Shown here piece after piece: positions 1 through 14,058 of a stretch of DNA of 64,000 nucleotides. A model generated the notes under the pieces. It was not told the DNA's origin. It searched no databases and worked only from the letters and a program-made list of their open reading frames with translations. Position 1 is the first letter of the stretch, and each line of letters starts with the position of its first letter. The position numbers and the translations under genes were made by a program. The stretch lies in the NCBI GenBank assembly GCA_013399015.1, contig VWZX01002286.1, positions 31,001 through 95,000 of the forward strand, read 5' to 3'. This DNA is from Galbula dea (Eukaryota > Chordata > Aves > Piciformes > Galbulidae).

Positions 1-2233
1 CTCCTCAATAGTCACACCAATATATGCATAAAAATAAATACAAAAGCTATATGGTATCAAACACACGGGAAGAAGCACTTTTCCCCAGCTGGACTTAACA
101 TATATGCCTACAACTCTGTACTTCATCACAGAGCACGACATTGTATTCTCAGAGAAGATACTCAGCATCACTGTCTGCATCTTATATAACCTTTTACATC
201 TACTTAATTCACAGACGAATGGCTTTTAGAAAACACATTCTACATTTCAAGAACTTAATACTTATTTTACCCCAATAAATGATTACGTTTATTGATGGAA
301 GAAAACAATGACCATTTTAGACATGTCAGCATTTACTTGTTGCTCTGTGAAATACTGCAAAGTGACAAAACGCTTACTTGAACCTAGTTGTGAGTTGAGC
401 AGTCATTTATATAAACATTCTTTACACATTCATCTGCAGGTGTTTCAATTTGTTGTTTGAATAGCCATATCCATAAAACAAAAAAGAACATCAAATCCAA
501 ACCACATGATGCGCACGTGCCTGGTTTGGGTTTTTTCCCCATTTTTTAGGGGAGAGGTAACAACCCTACTGAGACTGTACTTTATGAAGGACTTAATGAG
601 ATTTCTGACTGTATTTTTTTTACCAAGAATGTCAAATAAGCTTCAAAAGCAAATGTAAACTGTAATGCAAGTGACACATACTAAAAATAACCCTATAAAT
701 CTGTTCATTCTGTTTAGATAGTCTCCTGTGTTGTAAAAAGTAAGACTGCTTAGCTTTATTAGATGTTTTGGAGAAAACTAATTTTGGGGAAGAAGGCCAC
801 TGATAGTATTATACTGTTCTAGTGATTTACAGCAAAGCCATCTATTTTCTAATCTTCTCTAGTATTCAGGAATAATTAGGCAAACTTATACCAAGCTTTT
901 TCAGGAAATTCTTTAGACAGCCATAAACATATAACCTCCTAGTAAAAAGGATATAGATAATTTTATATTTTAAACTAAGGCTATGAACAAGCTACATTTC
1001 ATTAAAAAAAAAAAGGCTACACAACATTTCAAAGAAAAATTTCCATTCCATCCTAGCCTGTCCAAGTAGTTCCAGTGCTTTGCACAACACAGAAGTTACA
1101 CCTTAACACAAATCTGCTTATGGAAGGATTATTTTTAAAAATGTAAAGAACACAAAAATTTGTGAGAAAGCAAGCTGTAGAAGTTCTGCATTACAATTTC
1201 TGATATTACTGTTTGACACAAACTAAAATCAAAGAAGCAATTCTGAAAGCTGCACGACATCCTATGAAAAAGTACAAATAAAAGGGAAACAGATTTTAAG
1301 CCTTCTTGTATAATCTGAGAACTTCAAAATCTCTTTTTTCCACATCTGAAAAATGGTATTAAGCAGAATGTTAACATTGGTTACACTTTTGTGTGTTTGT
1401 GCCCAAAGCGACAGCACTCTAGGGCTTTGTTTTGGGATATCTTAATCAAACCTAAAGGATGGATAAGTAGATCTACACAGAATTGCAAGATGACTACTGA
1501 TGACAGATAAGGCTCAAAAGCTAGCACCAATCCTGTTAGTCTTTTTAATTTTTTAGGAAAATTAAAAAATAATTCTGAAGATTTTTTTTTATATATTTGA
1601 AGAATTTAAATTGTGAAAATTGTCATGCCCTGTTCTTTCTTATTTTCAAACCAAGGCATACAGCACATAATGAACCATTTTAAGAAAATATGATGGCTGA
1701 AGGGTTTCTGCCTTTGCTCCAGTTCAAGATAAAAGTGTAAAACAGCAGTTCTACTGTGATAGTTATTATAAGCATAATACTCTAGCAGACAGCACCAAGA
1801 AGTCATTAATGCAATATATATCTCTTTGATTCCTAAAATGCTGAGTTAATGGGCCAAATTTCACTCTACCTTGTACTTGGAAGTGCTGTCATTTTTTATA
1901 GCTATCAACTAAAAATATTATGGTAGATGCTAAACATGCATTCTCTGTAATGATCTCTATCTTGTTAATCTTATAGAAAGTTTCAGAAAAAAAAAATTTG
2001 AAGGGGTTCTTATTCTTTTAATTATGAATGTATGTGTATGTGTGTGCATGTACAGTGTTTGGAAGAAAAAAAAGTAGGTTCTTGAACATTCATTCCAAAT
2101 TTCATTGGTTACACTAAATTAATTCTCAATTATCTTATTCAGATTTCCCAAATCTGGGGAAGAACATGACTCCTTTGTTTAATGCAACTCGTCAGTATAA
2201 AATTCTGTGTAACAACCTTTACTATGCAGCCTT

Positions 2234-2252
2234 TATATATATATATATATAT
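2234..2252. repeat. (TA)n microsatellite
   Basis: A short uninterrupted run of alternating T and A in intergenic DNA. No function is implied; it is probably length-polymorphic. Confidence 0.85.
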
Positions 2253-3104
2253 GCAGATAAAGAAATATTTTAGGATTTAGTGTAAAATGCAATCTATGAT
2301 CACCATGGGTGAACTAATCGCTAAACCAGTCATCTGCTTTTGGTTACATATAAAATTTTTTTAAAACCCAAAAAATCAAGCATATCCAAATCAAAAACTA
2401 GATGAAGCTGAGCAAATGTGTGTGCCTCTTACTGAATATGAAGAAAGGAGTCATACACATCTGCATCTACAAGAAAGAAAAGGCAACTATGCATTTAAGA
2501 AAGTAAAAACTATGAAGTGTGTATATGTACACAGAACATACAGAAAACTTAAGAAGTCCATTTTCAATAGCTATCAGTTGAGATGGCTACTAATATGGTA
2601 CTTCTCTGTACCATATTAATATTTGATGTATACGTGACACTGTGGGGTATAGTAAATTTGCTAACAATCTAAGGGAAATGCAGTGTGAGTTTAAAGGGAA
2701 GAGAATAAAAGGGAATAGCTGGAATGCATGCTTTAAGACTACTGACAATAACTCTCTAACCTGTCACAGATTACATTTTAGCTACTGTAGGGTATGTATA
2801 GGCTCGTCACAACTAATAACATTTTTCTTTCATCAGGTTTGTGTTAACATTCTGCAAATCTGAAATGTTTACTGTAATGAAGTAATGCATTATATAGATA
2901 GCATATGGTTGCTGGTTTTGTTTATATCATTTTAAAATATCTGAAAGTACTGCTTGGACTAAAGAGCAATGTTATTGATTCCACAGTCAGTTGATGGGTT
3001 GTTTAATAGTATTTTAAATGTTTGTTAATGATAGTCTCAAGGAAAGAGAAAGCACGGAAGCAATGCCGAATGGCAATATCACAATAGTTATAAAGATTAA
3101 AATG

Positions 3105-3118
3105 CCACTAGGGGACAG
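3105..3118 (+). promoter_or_regulatory. CTCF-like site
   Basis: The bases CCACTAGGGGACAG match the well-known CTCF core (CCAC-N-AGGGGGCAG type) with one mismatch, an A where the core usually has G. The site is about 31.7 kb upstream of the CDIN1 start codon, in the + orientation. CTCF binds such cores and can anchor chromatin loops. Occupancy cannot be judged from sequence, and isolated near-matches occur by chance. Confidence 0.35.
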
Positions 3119-4557
3119 TAGAAAGTCACAGAAAGAGGTTCTGTTAAAGAAACCAGAACAAAAGGCTTTTCTTTGTCAAAAAAGAAATCACAAATACACA
3201 GTTCTAAATAAAAATCATTTCACATGTGAGAGTTCTAAAATTCTGCATTAAATAGCAAGGTGGAAACTGGGAGACACTTGAAGGAGTCTATTCTTAGGCT
3301 TTTTATAGGTATATCCATGTATTTTAAAATGTGTCAGCTTCCCTTTAATAAGAATAAATTCAAGTGTGAAATAATTTATTTGCAGCACTTTTACAGTACT
3401 GTAAAGTTCTTAAAATCCAGAAGATATTCACCACTACACATTAATGAAAACAGAAATTTACCTTTCTAATACTGGTAAGTTTACCTGGCAATAAAATAAT
3501 TAGATAACATATGATATTGTGATATTTATTAAGCAATACAGACAAATGTCTAGCATTTAAGGACTGATATACTGTAGAAAAGAGTTAGAAAAGATCTGCT
3601 TTTTATGGCCTATGATCAATATATGGGCACACTCCTTTCTGATGGCATGAAAGGTAGTATTCACTCACTAGCAGGGCAATGCTCTTTCAGAAGTTCATAC
3701 TAGATTCCAGTATTCATATGCTGAAGCCCTGCAAAATAAAGCAAAGTACAGCACTACTTAGTCTAGATTAGAGTCTAAAAATCCTGTAGCTAGTAAATAC
3801 AACATTCTTCATTCAGAAGATTAGCCATGGACTCCAAATAACATCTCACAGACCAGAAAGCTTGGTTCAGGTATTTGCAGCTACCGAAGTTTCACAGCTT
3901 ATATGAAAACATTCAAAGCTGACAAAGTCAGGTGAATCTGCTGGGCTGGTAGGTCCTTTAGCTCTCATCACTATAGGAGGTAAAAGTATATTTCAGAAGT
4001 ACTTTGAAATCTTTCAATTCCAAAGCAATGCATTTAGGCCCAGAAATTACTTATTATTATTAATATTAGATAACAGGAGTATCTAATCCTCAGCCATATG
4101 TTTCACAAGACACAGAAGACTATCTGACAGCAATGTTGCACATTGTGAATTCTTCTTTGTTTCTCTTGGACACAAAAACACACAAAGAGGTTTCAATTGC
4201 AGAAAGATTATCCCCATACCAGAGTGCTAAAATGCAGATTCAAAACAGCAATGCAACTCTCTCCTCACAGTCTTATAATTGCAGTCATCTCATAGCAGTG
4301 TCATAAGCTTAAGTTTATTACAGACCTTGGACAATGATATAATTAAGCATTTGAGTGAAAATAGAAAACCCAAGAAGTGTTCTTCTGTAATAAGAGATGG
4401 GACTGTTTTCAAAAGGAAAACTTAACTGACATGCTTTTATGTGTGTGCAAGAGAGAGAGCGGATGCCTAATGAAGCAGCATATGTGGAATAAAAACATAA
4501 AACAGGTAGACAAACAAACACCCCGCTCTTGAAAAGACAACTCTTGTACCCGAACAC

Positions 4558-4681
4558 AGACAGAAGGAAAGAAAAGGAGGGGAATGGAAAGATGGGGAGG
4601 GGAAGGGGAGAGAGAAGGAAGAAGGGAGGAGGTGAGACAGGGAAGGCAAAAGGGAGACAGAAGAGAAAGAAAAAAGAGAAT
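4558..4681 (+). repeat. Purine-rich (GA) tract
   Basis: About 124 bases are almost entirely A and G on the + strand, with only scattered T and C. On the minus strand this creates artificial Leu/Ser/Pro/Phe-rich open frames, which are not genes. It is a low-complexity tract of the kind that can adopt unusual DNA structure. Confidence 0.85.
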
Positions 4682-7600
4682 CATCTAAATTAATTCTAAA
4701 TGTCTGTAATAAATTGTATCAAACACCATATACACAGGGAAGACAAACATTTCAAAATATGCTAAAATTCATAGGCCAATGGTGTAGGCAATGGACAGTC
4801 CAGAACTACAAGATTTTTCAGACCGTACTATATGTTTTTTTAATTGGTGTTGCATTACAGTAAGTGGTTTAACGAAGTGTCCCTCAAAGTAAGGACATGT
4901 ATCACATGGCTGAAAAACAAGATCCTACTTTATGCTGTGATATTTCAAGAACAGGAATGTTTCATATAAGATGGGATGGTTTTCTTTTGAAAATTTGAAA
5001 AAATGTTTCAATTTTATTGGGTGACAAATATTTTAAAATTAGGCAGAGGTGCATTCACTTCTATGACTGCAACAGGGGGTATTACTTTTTCAGTCATCAT
5101 AATGCCCTTGGAAACCCAGCTAAGATGTTTCCTTTCAGGAAAAAAATTGATTTGGAGGTCAAAAGGACTTCTAGGGAATGACCCAGGCAAAACACTTCAG
5201 CCAACAGTTAACTTCTTGAAGCACTTCTTCAAATTCTGAACTGTGGTAGTATGCAAACATGCTCTTAAATGCTTTGCTGAACAGCATAGACTTATGAAGT
5301 ACTTTAAATTTGTAATTAAGCTCATTGAAATGTTTTATTAAATTAAAACTCAAATCCTCAAAAGCAAAATGTGCTCAGAAGGAATTGATGTCACTGAAAT
5401 CAGTCACTAAATAGATAAAACGAAGTACATAGAATAAAACCTGAAACTACAGGTCACTCAACAGCAAATGACTGAAGTTCTTATAGTTTTGTGTTGAAGT
5501 TCTGAGAATTTTAGGGTCACTTCACAGAAGTGATACCTTAGCAGTACAAAGGTTCAAAGTACTAGCACCTTGTAAAAGGAACTAGTATTCAGGGAAAGAG
5601 TAAAAACATTAATTAAATATTTTTATAATTGGTTTATTTAAAGAAAACACAGATTCACAGATATTTCAGACAGGCTGATGCTTGGATCCTTCTATAACAA
5701 TATCTTTGTAGTTTTACTGTGTGTTTTCAGCATTTTTTTTTCACTATATTGGACTTCATGTCCTTAATCAGTTGATGGTTTGTACTCAATTTTCCCTTAG
5801 CTTCCCACAGTCATTTTTAAAAATGCTCTACACAGAAAGAGTACTTCTTTCAATTGTCTCTTAAATACAACTTTATTTTGCTGCAATAATTCCTTCCTGC
5901 TATTCTCAAAATTCAGCCTCACACTATTGCGCCCCTTCCCTACCTTCCTACCCCAAGATTTCACTGAACTAATTGCTGTTTTTACTTTCAGTGTCACATG
6001 GCACTTTGACGTAATTTCTTTTCTTACTCTTGATCTCTTGATTTTCTGTCATTGCATAATCACAGAAAACCACATAATAACATAATAATTTGTGATTTAG
6101 TATTCCCACAAAGGTCAAATTTAGGTTTTCCTAAATCAGGATTCACATTTGTAAGGACTTAGAATCTGGTGCTTTGATGTGTTCAACTGCATTATCCCTT
6201 TACACATTCATTTAACTGCAGACTCTAATTGCTTCTAACTGAGCTCTGAAATCTTGAGATAGCTCATGAAAAAATCAGGTCTGTCCCTGCAAGAGGCACT
6301 TTGACCAAGATGTCTTGTCTATCTTAGGATATGAAAAAATAAAACAGATTTAAACACAATTATCAGAAAGATATGGTTAGCAAAAATATTTTTAAAACTA
6401 TGCCAATATCAATTGTTAAATAGAAACTAATATTCAATGTTCTGTAACAAATTAAGGAACCTATGATACTCCCTTTTTTTCTAAAACCTCTGTTAGTGTT
6501 TTATTTCATGGAAAGGATAACTTCTCGCTCTGTAGTAAATAAAGTATGCAATCTGGAAAAAATAAAGTAAACATGCTAAAACTTAAATCTACTGATCTCC
6601 CATTTAATTCTAGGTACATGGAAAACAATGGATAGTTCTGATACAGGACCTGATTGATATTTCCAGGGTGTGAAAACCTCCACCGTGAGATTAGGCTGAT
6701 ATTGCATATTCAAACACATACAATGATATATTTGTCATTGCTATTGACCTTTATCTCTCCAGTTTCCTGACAACCTTCTACAGTTATTGACATTACAAAT
6801 ACCAGCGACAACGTGCGGGGCAAAGTATAACCTTTCATTTACCTTCATGTCCCTCAAATGACTCACGTAGGTAGTTTCAACAAAAGCTGCAAACAATGAT
6901 ACTGTTGATTTTTTTTTTCTTAACTTGCTAAAATGTTTTCCATTTTCCTCTTGTTCTCTGAAAATCATGCCAATAACTTACTACAAAGGAAACGATTTCA
7001 AATGAATACAGGTAATTAGAAGTGTCAAGAAATCAGCAGAGAGCAGGGTGTCTGCCATCATTTCTGTGGAAGGAATGCAAGATTCCCTTTCAAAAAGGTC
7101 TTTGTCATTTTTTAATAGAAGGTAATTAATGTAGACTACAGTAAAGTGTACAGGATCCCAGTCACTTGTCTTTCTTTCCTTAGAAATGGGACCATAAAGA
7201 TGTTTTGATTTCTAGAAACAATCTTCTGAGGTTATTTAAAGATGACTTTTAATTACAAGCATAGTCTTGTTAGTCTTTTGATTATTTTAAAAGCAAGAAG
7301 AGGAAAAATTTGGAAAGGGCACATTTATAAGCATGAAAAGAAAAAAAGTTTAGTTCTAAAAAGTTCAGAAGTAAGTAGTTTGTTTCAAAATTGAGAGGAT
7401 GATTTCACATAACTGATAGAATCCACTGCGGAGAATGCTAAAAACAGATCCCAACATGGAAATTTATCCACTACGAGCTCAACATTCAACTACAGTGAAA
7501 GGTGAAATGGCAAATGCTTTTGTGATGAGAATTACAGATACTCCATTGGCAAAATGGTACACATTAGTGGTAACAAAAATAATTCTTTTGCTATTTTGAT

Positions 7601-10600
7601 AACCATACCTCTGACACACAAACCAAAACAATTATAGATAGACCTCTACAAAATATAAGATTTCAAAGAAAATTGTGCACTTTATGGAAAACTATTTATT
7701 CTGAAACCTAGAAAAACTAGGGTTTATGTTTTAAAAAGTGTACATAGTAAACCAGAAATTCAAATAATTAAGACCCTAGTGCATTGAGATAAGTAACTTT
7801 CCTTCATGAAGTTAACTCATGAGGAGTTAATGCCTCATGACAAAACAAAACAAGCAACCCTAATAAAAAGTATCTAACAACACATCTAATCAACTGGGCA
7901 ATCCTAGTATGTCACTGGTATAAATAAATGCAGAAATTCTATGCAGTCATAAAATTATCCAGAACTTTTCAGATTATAATTACAATGTTTCCCCTATTTC
8001 CTTTCATGTTTCCTAAGATATGTTTGACTTCTCTGATCCTTGATGACAGAGAAGTCATCACTGAATTGAGATGAAAATGGTTCCTCTCTTTTCTGTTTCA
8101 TTATGGTGCACAGGTAAAGGGCCACAAAGTGGTATTTGTGTTGATAGAATGAGGTGTAACAATACAGAAATTTTACTTTAAAGGAGAGACTAAGTTTAGT
8201 GAATGTGGTTAAGCATGGTGAAACAGACACAAGAAATTTTTTGATAGTGGAATAAAGGTCTCAAAAATATGGGATAGTGGTAACAAAGCACAGTGTATCT
8301 AAGAAAGAGTATCACAAATTTTAACTTTGCATTTCCATCTGTACATTCAGTAATAGAAGAAATTTATAATAACATTTACCAACACCATTTATTTGTGTTA
8401 CAATGAGGTCGGCAGTTTGGATTTTAAGGCAACATAGACATCTAAAAGGAAGAAGCTGACAAACTTCTCATTTATGTAAATCAAGCCTAACACATTTCAT
8501 AGTCTGCATGTCACTGCCAACAGGAATTAAAAAGTAGTAACAAACATAAACAGCTCTCTGCTTCATGATTTGGAAAATAGTTGATAGATCTTAGGGCAGA
8601 AATTCCCAGAGTCTTCAGGATCTACATGCTGACATTTCCTACTGCACATGTAGATTCACAGCTGCAGGCACTCTCTGACTGGGGCAGCTTCTGCTGTATG
8701 CTAAACTCAACGGAAAAACTTTCACAAAATCCAGTGATGCTATTTCTACAATCATATAATCCAAAAAAGGTGCTACAAGAAATGATAAAGGTTCTCTACT
8801 TAACTGCTCTGAAGAATGAGAGTTGGACAACCACTGCTCTTCATCAGGCTTAATCTGTGTTTCTAACTCCTTTGAGCAAGCGTGGTGAAGGCTGGAACGA
8901 GTAGACTCATATATGTAGGGAGTTCAAACCTTTTTACCTTGAGACAAATCTGACAAAGCAGCAAGAGTGCTATTTTAGATCAATGTGTTGTAGAGCACTG
9001 TACTTGAGTATTAAATTTTCTGGAAAACAATGCTGTTAGAAGTTGAGGCAAAACAGTCGTAAGCCTATAAATAAGAAAAGGTTTTTGTCCTAGGAAGCCA
9101 TGAAATTAAATAGTCAGACAATATTTCTGAAAATTTACAGTTACTGCACACCTGGTTTATTTCTCAAAATAGGTAAAAAATTGAAGTTAGTTTATTACTG
9201 GGCTAGAATTGATAGCACGGTAAAATTATCTTAGAAAATATATTAAAAAACAACTATCTATTGCACTGTTAACACAATTTAAAAGGGCATCAAAGTGAAC
9301 AGGTAGCCTAGCAAGTTCTCTGTTCTAGTCATAGCTTTGCAATGAGCCATTGGCATAAAGTAATCCTAACCACAGCGCAGCTGTCAAAGGTGTTAACTAA
9401 AGTCAATCAGTACTGTTCTGCTGTATAAATTTAGAACACTCCTCTAACACCTATACCAGATGCAAGTTTGGGTCACTATTTTGCAATACCCTAAATGTGT
9501 GGCCTAACACTATGTAATTGCTTATCTTTAGCAACTGTCTCAAGCTCTCTGTGCTTGAACTATCCTGCTGAGTGTAAGACAGCAGCTTTCTAAATGTAAT
9601 ACATAAGTAGTAGTATTAAGACATTTCAAAATTGCACAGAACTGGACAGAAGAGCTGGAAGCTGCTGCTTCAGGGAATAGAAATCACTGCTGGCAATATA
9701 ACAGGTAACAGTGGTATCCAGCCAGAAATTCGAAGATAGGTTTCTGACACCACAGGTGAACATCTCACTACTCAATTCTTTGTACTGTCTGCTGGACTAA
9801 TTAAAAGTTGAATAGCTCACACAGGAGCAAAAAAGCTACCCTCAACTCATGTCACTAGCCGGGAGGTTCAGCTTTCTACACTTGAAAGATGGGTGACCCA
9901 GATAAAACAACCAGATTTAAACAGAGAGCAGAGAAACACAAACCCCTGGCCAACAGTCAACTGATTATTTACAGACCTTTGTCAGGCTGGTAGAAAATTC
10001 TGCCCTGGGCCTAAAAAGTATGTACCTGTCATAAATTACATTACAGTGGATGTGCTTGAGAAAAAGTTTCCACTGAATCTCATTTCTATTCCAATAGGTT
10101 TAACATATTTGATTATGCATAAAGTAGTTGAACAACACACGAAGTTTCATACTTCCAGTAGTTGAGGTTTTTTTGCCTTAACAGATTTCATTAATTACTA
10201 GCAAAGATACTAGTGGCTGTGTCTTGCCATCTAGTAGCATACAGAAAGAAGCATGGCAGAGTTGGAATAGTATTCTGAGTATGAAACTTTTATTTTCAAT
10301 TATAGTACTGTACTAGGTCAACAGAAAGGGAAAGATCTGTATTTTATGATAAAAAGTAAACATAGTGAACATTTAACTGTGATGATGTTCCTGCCAAGCT
10401 ATTTTAAAGAATCCCATTCATGTGCAAAAATCAGTGAATTTTGTAATGATAGTTCTATTTCTTCCACCAAAATGTGTTTTTCCATGAAATCTATATCAAT
10501 ATTTTTCATCCCAAGCATATTAAAACAACATCAATGTTTTGAACCTGCATGACAATAGAAGTAGTTGGTCACCAAGATGTGTCCTTTCAACTATTTACAC

Positions 10601-11156
10601 TCATGCATCCCAGTGGGACTGTTACTTGTTGAAGGATGACAGGTAAATTAAACAGGAAGCTATTTTAAACTGGTATTGGATGTTGCCTCAAAACTTTTCC
10701 TAATTTGCTTGCTACAGAGGTACAGCTTTCTCTATAGCACAGTTCAGCATAGTAGTAAATACTGTCTGTCTCTTCCTCTGTGTCTGTGTGTGCACATGCA
10801 TGTAGACATCTCAATATTATGACTGTGGAAGAAAAATTCCAGTGTTAACAACAGTAAGCATAGAGCTTACTATTATTTATTTCATTTGTCCTTCATGCAA
10901 GCTGCAGGAGTTCCTCAATATTGGACTATCAACATAGTTGGAAAATACCCTGCAACCTATTGCATTTCCATGCTTATCAAGTCAGTTTTTTGAAGAGAAG
11001 AGGATGCAATCCTTGCAGTGGCCAGTAAGTTCTATAGATTCACCTGGTTTAGGTCAATGTGGAATAATTAAAGCATTTTTAACTGTTTAGTGAAGACATC
11101 ACTTCTTTGATATTTACATCAAAATATGGGGGTATTCTTCAGTTTAATAATAAGAA

Positions 11157-11219
11157 AATATCTAATAATTAAATTATTAATAGCCTGATATATGGGTTTT
11201 TATTATATTATTAGATATT
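11157..11219. repeat. AT-rich inverted repeat
   Basis: Positions 11157-11169 and 11207-11219 are perfect 13-base reverse complements separated by 37 bases. The whole region around 11150-11270 is strongly AT-rich with further partial palindromes. It could form a hairpin, but AT-rich inverted repeats of this size also arise by chance. Confidence 0.6.
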
Positions 11220-13658
11220 AATATTATTAAATATAAACCCTGAATTTCAATAATAACATCTAACACAAAAATTAATGTCTTAGAATGAATTTTGATCAGG
11301 AGTTAACAAAACAGCTCTAGCAATTTTAGCTGTCGAGGTACTGAACTAATTCAGTATGAATATAAAACTATGTCAAAAGAATCCCTGCACTTAGATCAGC
11401 AACAAAACTGCTCCCTCCTACATTACTGTAAACAATATCAAGCATTATTTTGTTAATTCCAGAAAATATGGGTATAAAGATTTACCACTTAGTATCACCA
11501 AACAATTTTGATTTTCCTAGATATTCTATTTATTTCAAATTTAGTAAGTTGAAACCACTCCTTGGTATACCTTTCACATCTCCTCAAAATCATTGAAGTG
11601 TAAGTGCCTAAAAAGAGATACAAAATTCTGAATGAGGTAAAAACAGAGATAAGAGAACTGAGTTAGAATTAGCAGCAGAACAAGAATCTGTGACATCTGA
11701 ATCAATGTGGAATCCATGAAGATCTTACCAGTGGTATCAGCTTCTTCATGTGTAATAAGGAATTATCTCTCCCATTTACCTCAAACTGTGATAGAATTAA
11801 TCACATGATTAAGGGAGATGTAAGAATTGCCTTGTACATGTAAGTTTTAAGAATCTTTGAACAGGAAATTGCAGTTTTGCTTTTCTGAATTCATAGCCAA
11901 AAAAATACCTTTAGGCTTTAGATTAGAATGAACTCAAGCCTAGACACTTTCATATACCATTTTATCATAGCATACCTAGAAACACACAAAATTAAACCCA
12001 CCTTCTCAATGGTATTCCAAGTTGATTACATTTTACTCAAGATCTATCCTTACAGAATAAACAGTAGGCAGGCATCTTTTCAGTTGGAAAACTGAAGTAC
12101 AGTGGATACAGTCCAAAGCAATAGAATTACCAAAACAAAAAATTACTTTTAAATAATAGTAAAGTGAAGTCAAGCTGCAGTTCTATTTTGGCCTCATACC
12201 TACATTCTAAACTTATCCACATTCAAATACAGCCTTGTTGTTATAAATAGGCCACATATACTTGTCTCTTCCCCCACACTCTCTTACTCTCAAATAAAAG
12301 CCTATTTAATGGAACAACAGACACTAAATACAAGCAAAACAAGAAAAGGGCCATGTAGAGAGAGGGAGGGAGTACAAGATTTTCACTATGAAGAAATACA
12401 ACTGAACTAAGATCTTGGGAGATCTCATTCTTCTAGAAGTCTACAGCTTATAGCAATATGGTCTAATGGATCAGAGGGATGAAGTTCTCCAAATTGTGCT
12501 AAGAATTTGGAGAGTAGAAAAACAAAACTCTGCTTCCTGCAGAATTCACTGGTTCATGTAAGCAGATCATTGTGCCTTAACATTTGGGTAACAAAGTCGA
12601 TGAATAATTTTCTCTGCATTCTTTCATAACTGTTAAATAAGAAACTCTGGATCATGTAACTTTTCTGCCACTTAAAATCAAAGCAAGTGATATTTTTTGC
12701 ATTAACATAATTGTTATGCAGTGTACTAAATGTGATTCATTTTAATGCTATATCAATATGACTGACCTCATAATAAATAGTATGGTCCCTGGTCTTTAAA
12801 TGTTGAACAGTGGTGCTTGGGTCAATGGCATATTAATAGGAGTCAACTACTTTCATGAATAGTTAATTAATTACTTTTGCTGTTTTGCACATTACAATGG
12901 TCATCAAATAAATAACAATAGTACTTTTTTCCACAAGAGAGAAGAATAACATGCAATTGCTGAGCCAAAGAGGTATATCCATATCGTTTAAACTGCATGG
13001 ATGCTGGTAGCAGCCTTCTTCAATATTACTTAATATTTTGGATTAATATACTGCTTTGAAATATCCTACAAAAAAAGTATTTTTGGCTAAGAAACAATGC
13101 CAAGAATGTTTTATAGCATGGTGACACAGCTGTAGATTTGATACAAAAATAAGCAAGTTGAACTCAAGCTATTTCATTTTCTGACTTTTCAAATGTGAGC
13201 AGATCTCTCTATAGTAGCTAGTCCTGTATGCCTATCATCAAAACCTGCATTACTTCAAGATAAAATCATATGCAGGCTAAAGTGTAGTAGCACTTGTTGA
13301 CACTGAAGATTAACCTAACTATGTATCATACAAACAGAAAAAAATCAGACTGTGCTCCTGAACAAAAAGCACCACATTCTCTACTTCACTGCAACCTCTC
13401 TAAAGTGGTATAATTCTCTTGTGTAGAGTAAGGCTACGCTGAACTAAAGTTCTGCAGACTGAACACTCAGAATAACGAATCTAATTGTACTTTTAAAATG
13501 AAAAAGTTACCAAGGAAAACTACTCTAAATACTCAAGAGACTTTAAATAAAGTCTTGAGGAAATAACACCAAGAATGTGTTAAAGTTAACTATTCTGGAG
13601 TCAGAAATCATCAAAATTAAACTTAGCCAGGTGACATTAAATACACAGTGGCATATTT

Positions 13659-14058
13659 CATAGAATCACTGAGTTATTTAGGTTGGAAAAGACCTTTAAG
13701 ATCATTAAGTCCAACCATAATCCTAACAATGCCAAGTCACCACTAAACCACGTCCCTAAATGCCACATTTACACATCTTTTAAATACCTCCAGGGATGGT
13801 GACTCCACCACTTCCCGGGGGCAGCCTGTTCCAGTGCTTCACAGTCCTTTCTGTGGAGAAATTTTTCCTAACATCCAATTTAAACCCCTCCTGGCACAAC
13901 TTGTGACCAGTTCCTCTCATCCTATTGCTTGTTACTTGGGGGAAAAGACCAACCCTCACCTTGCTATAACCTCCTTTCAGGTAGTTGTAGAGAGCAAGCA
14001 GGTCTCCCCCGAGCCTCCTTTTCTCCAGACACTGAAAAATCAGCTTCAGACTTAGGTG
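13659..14058 (-). mobile_element. CR1 LINE, 5'-truncated copy (antisense)
   Basis: Read on the minus strand this is the 3' end of a CR1 non-LTR retrotransposon. The reverse complement ends in the CR1 terminal octamer type (gattctatga). Upstream of it come the conserved pieces about aggtcttttccaaccta, the single-A-change form of the 'GGCAGCCTGTTCCAGTGCTT' segment, and the 'CTCCTTTTCTCCAGAC' segment. It is severely 5'-truncated, as most bird CR1 copies are. The short open frames over it (about 13834-14303) are remnants or chance and not a host gene. Divergence looks moderate. Confidence 0.93.

Larger units (their letters stand above)
1..13658. other. Intergenic DNA upstream of CDIN1, no gene recognised
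   Basis: This AT-rich stretch contains only short open frames (under 95 codons), none of which resembles a protein I know or shows exon-like composition with flanking splice sites. It holds a TA microsatellite, a purine-rich tract, a CTCF-like site and a small inverted repeat, listed separately. The part near 9.3-9.6 kb is less repetitive and could be constrained non-coding DNA, but nothing in a single sequence proves it. I recognise no exon of the gene that lies on this side of CDIN1 in other vertebrates. Confidence 0.6.
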
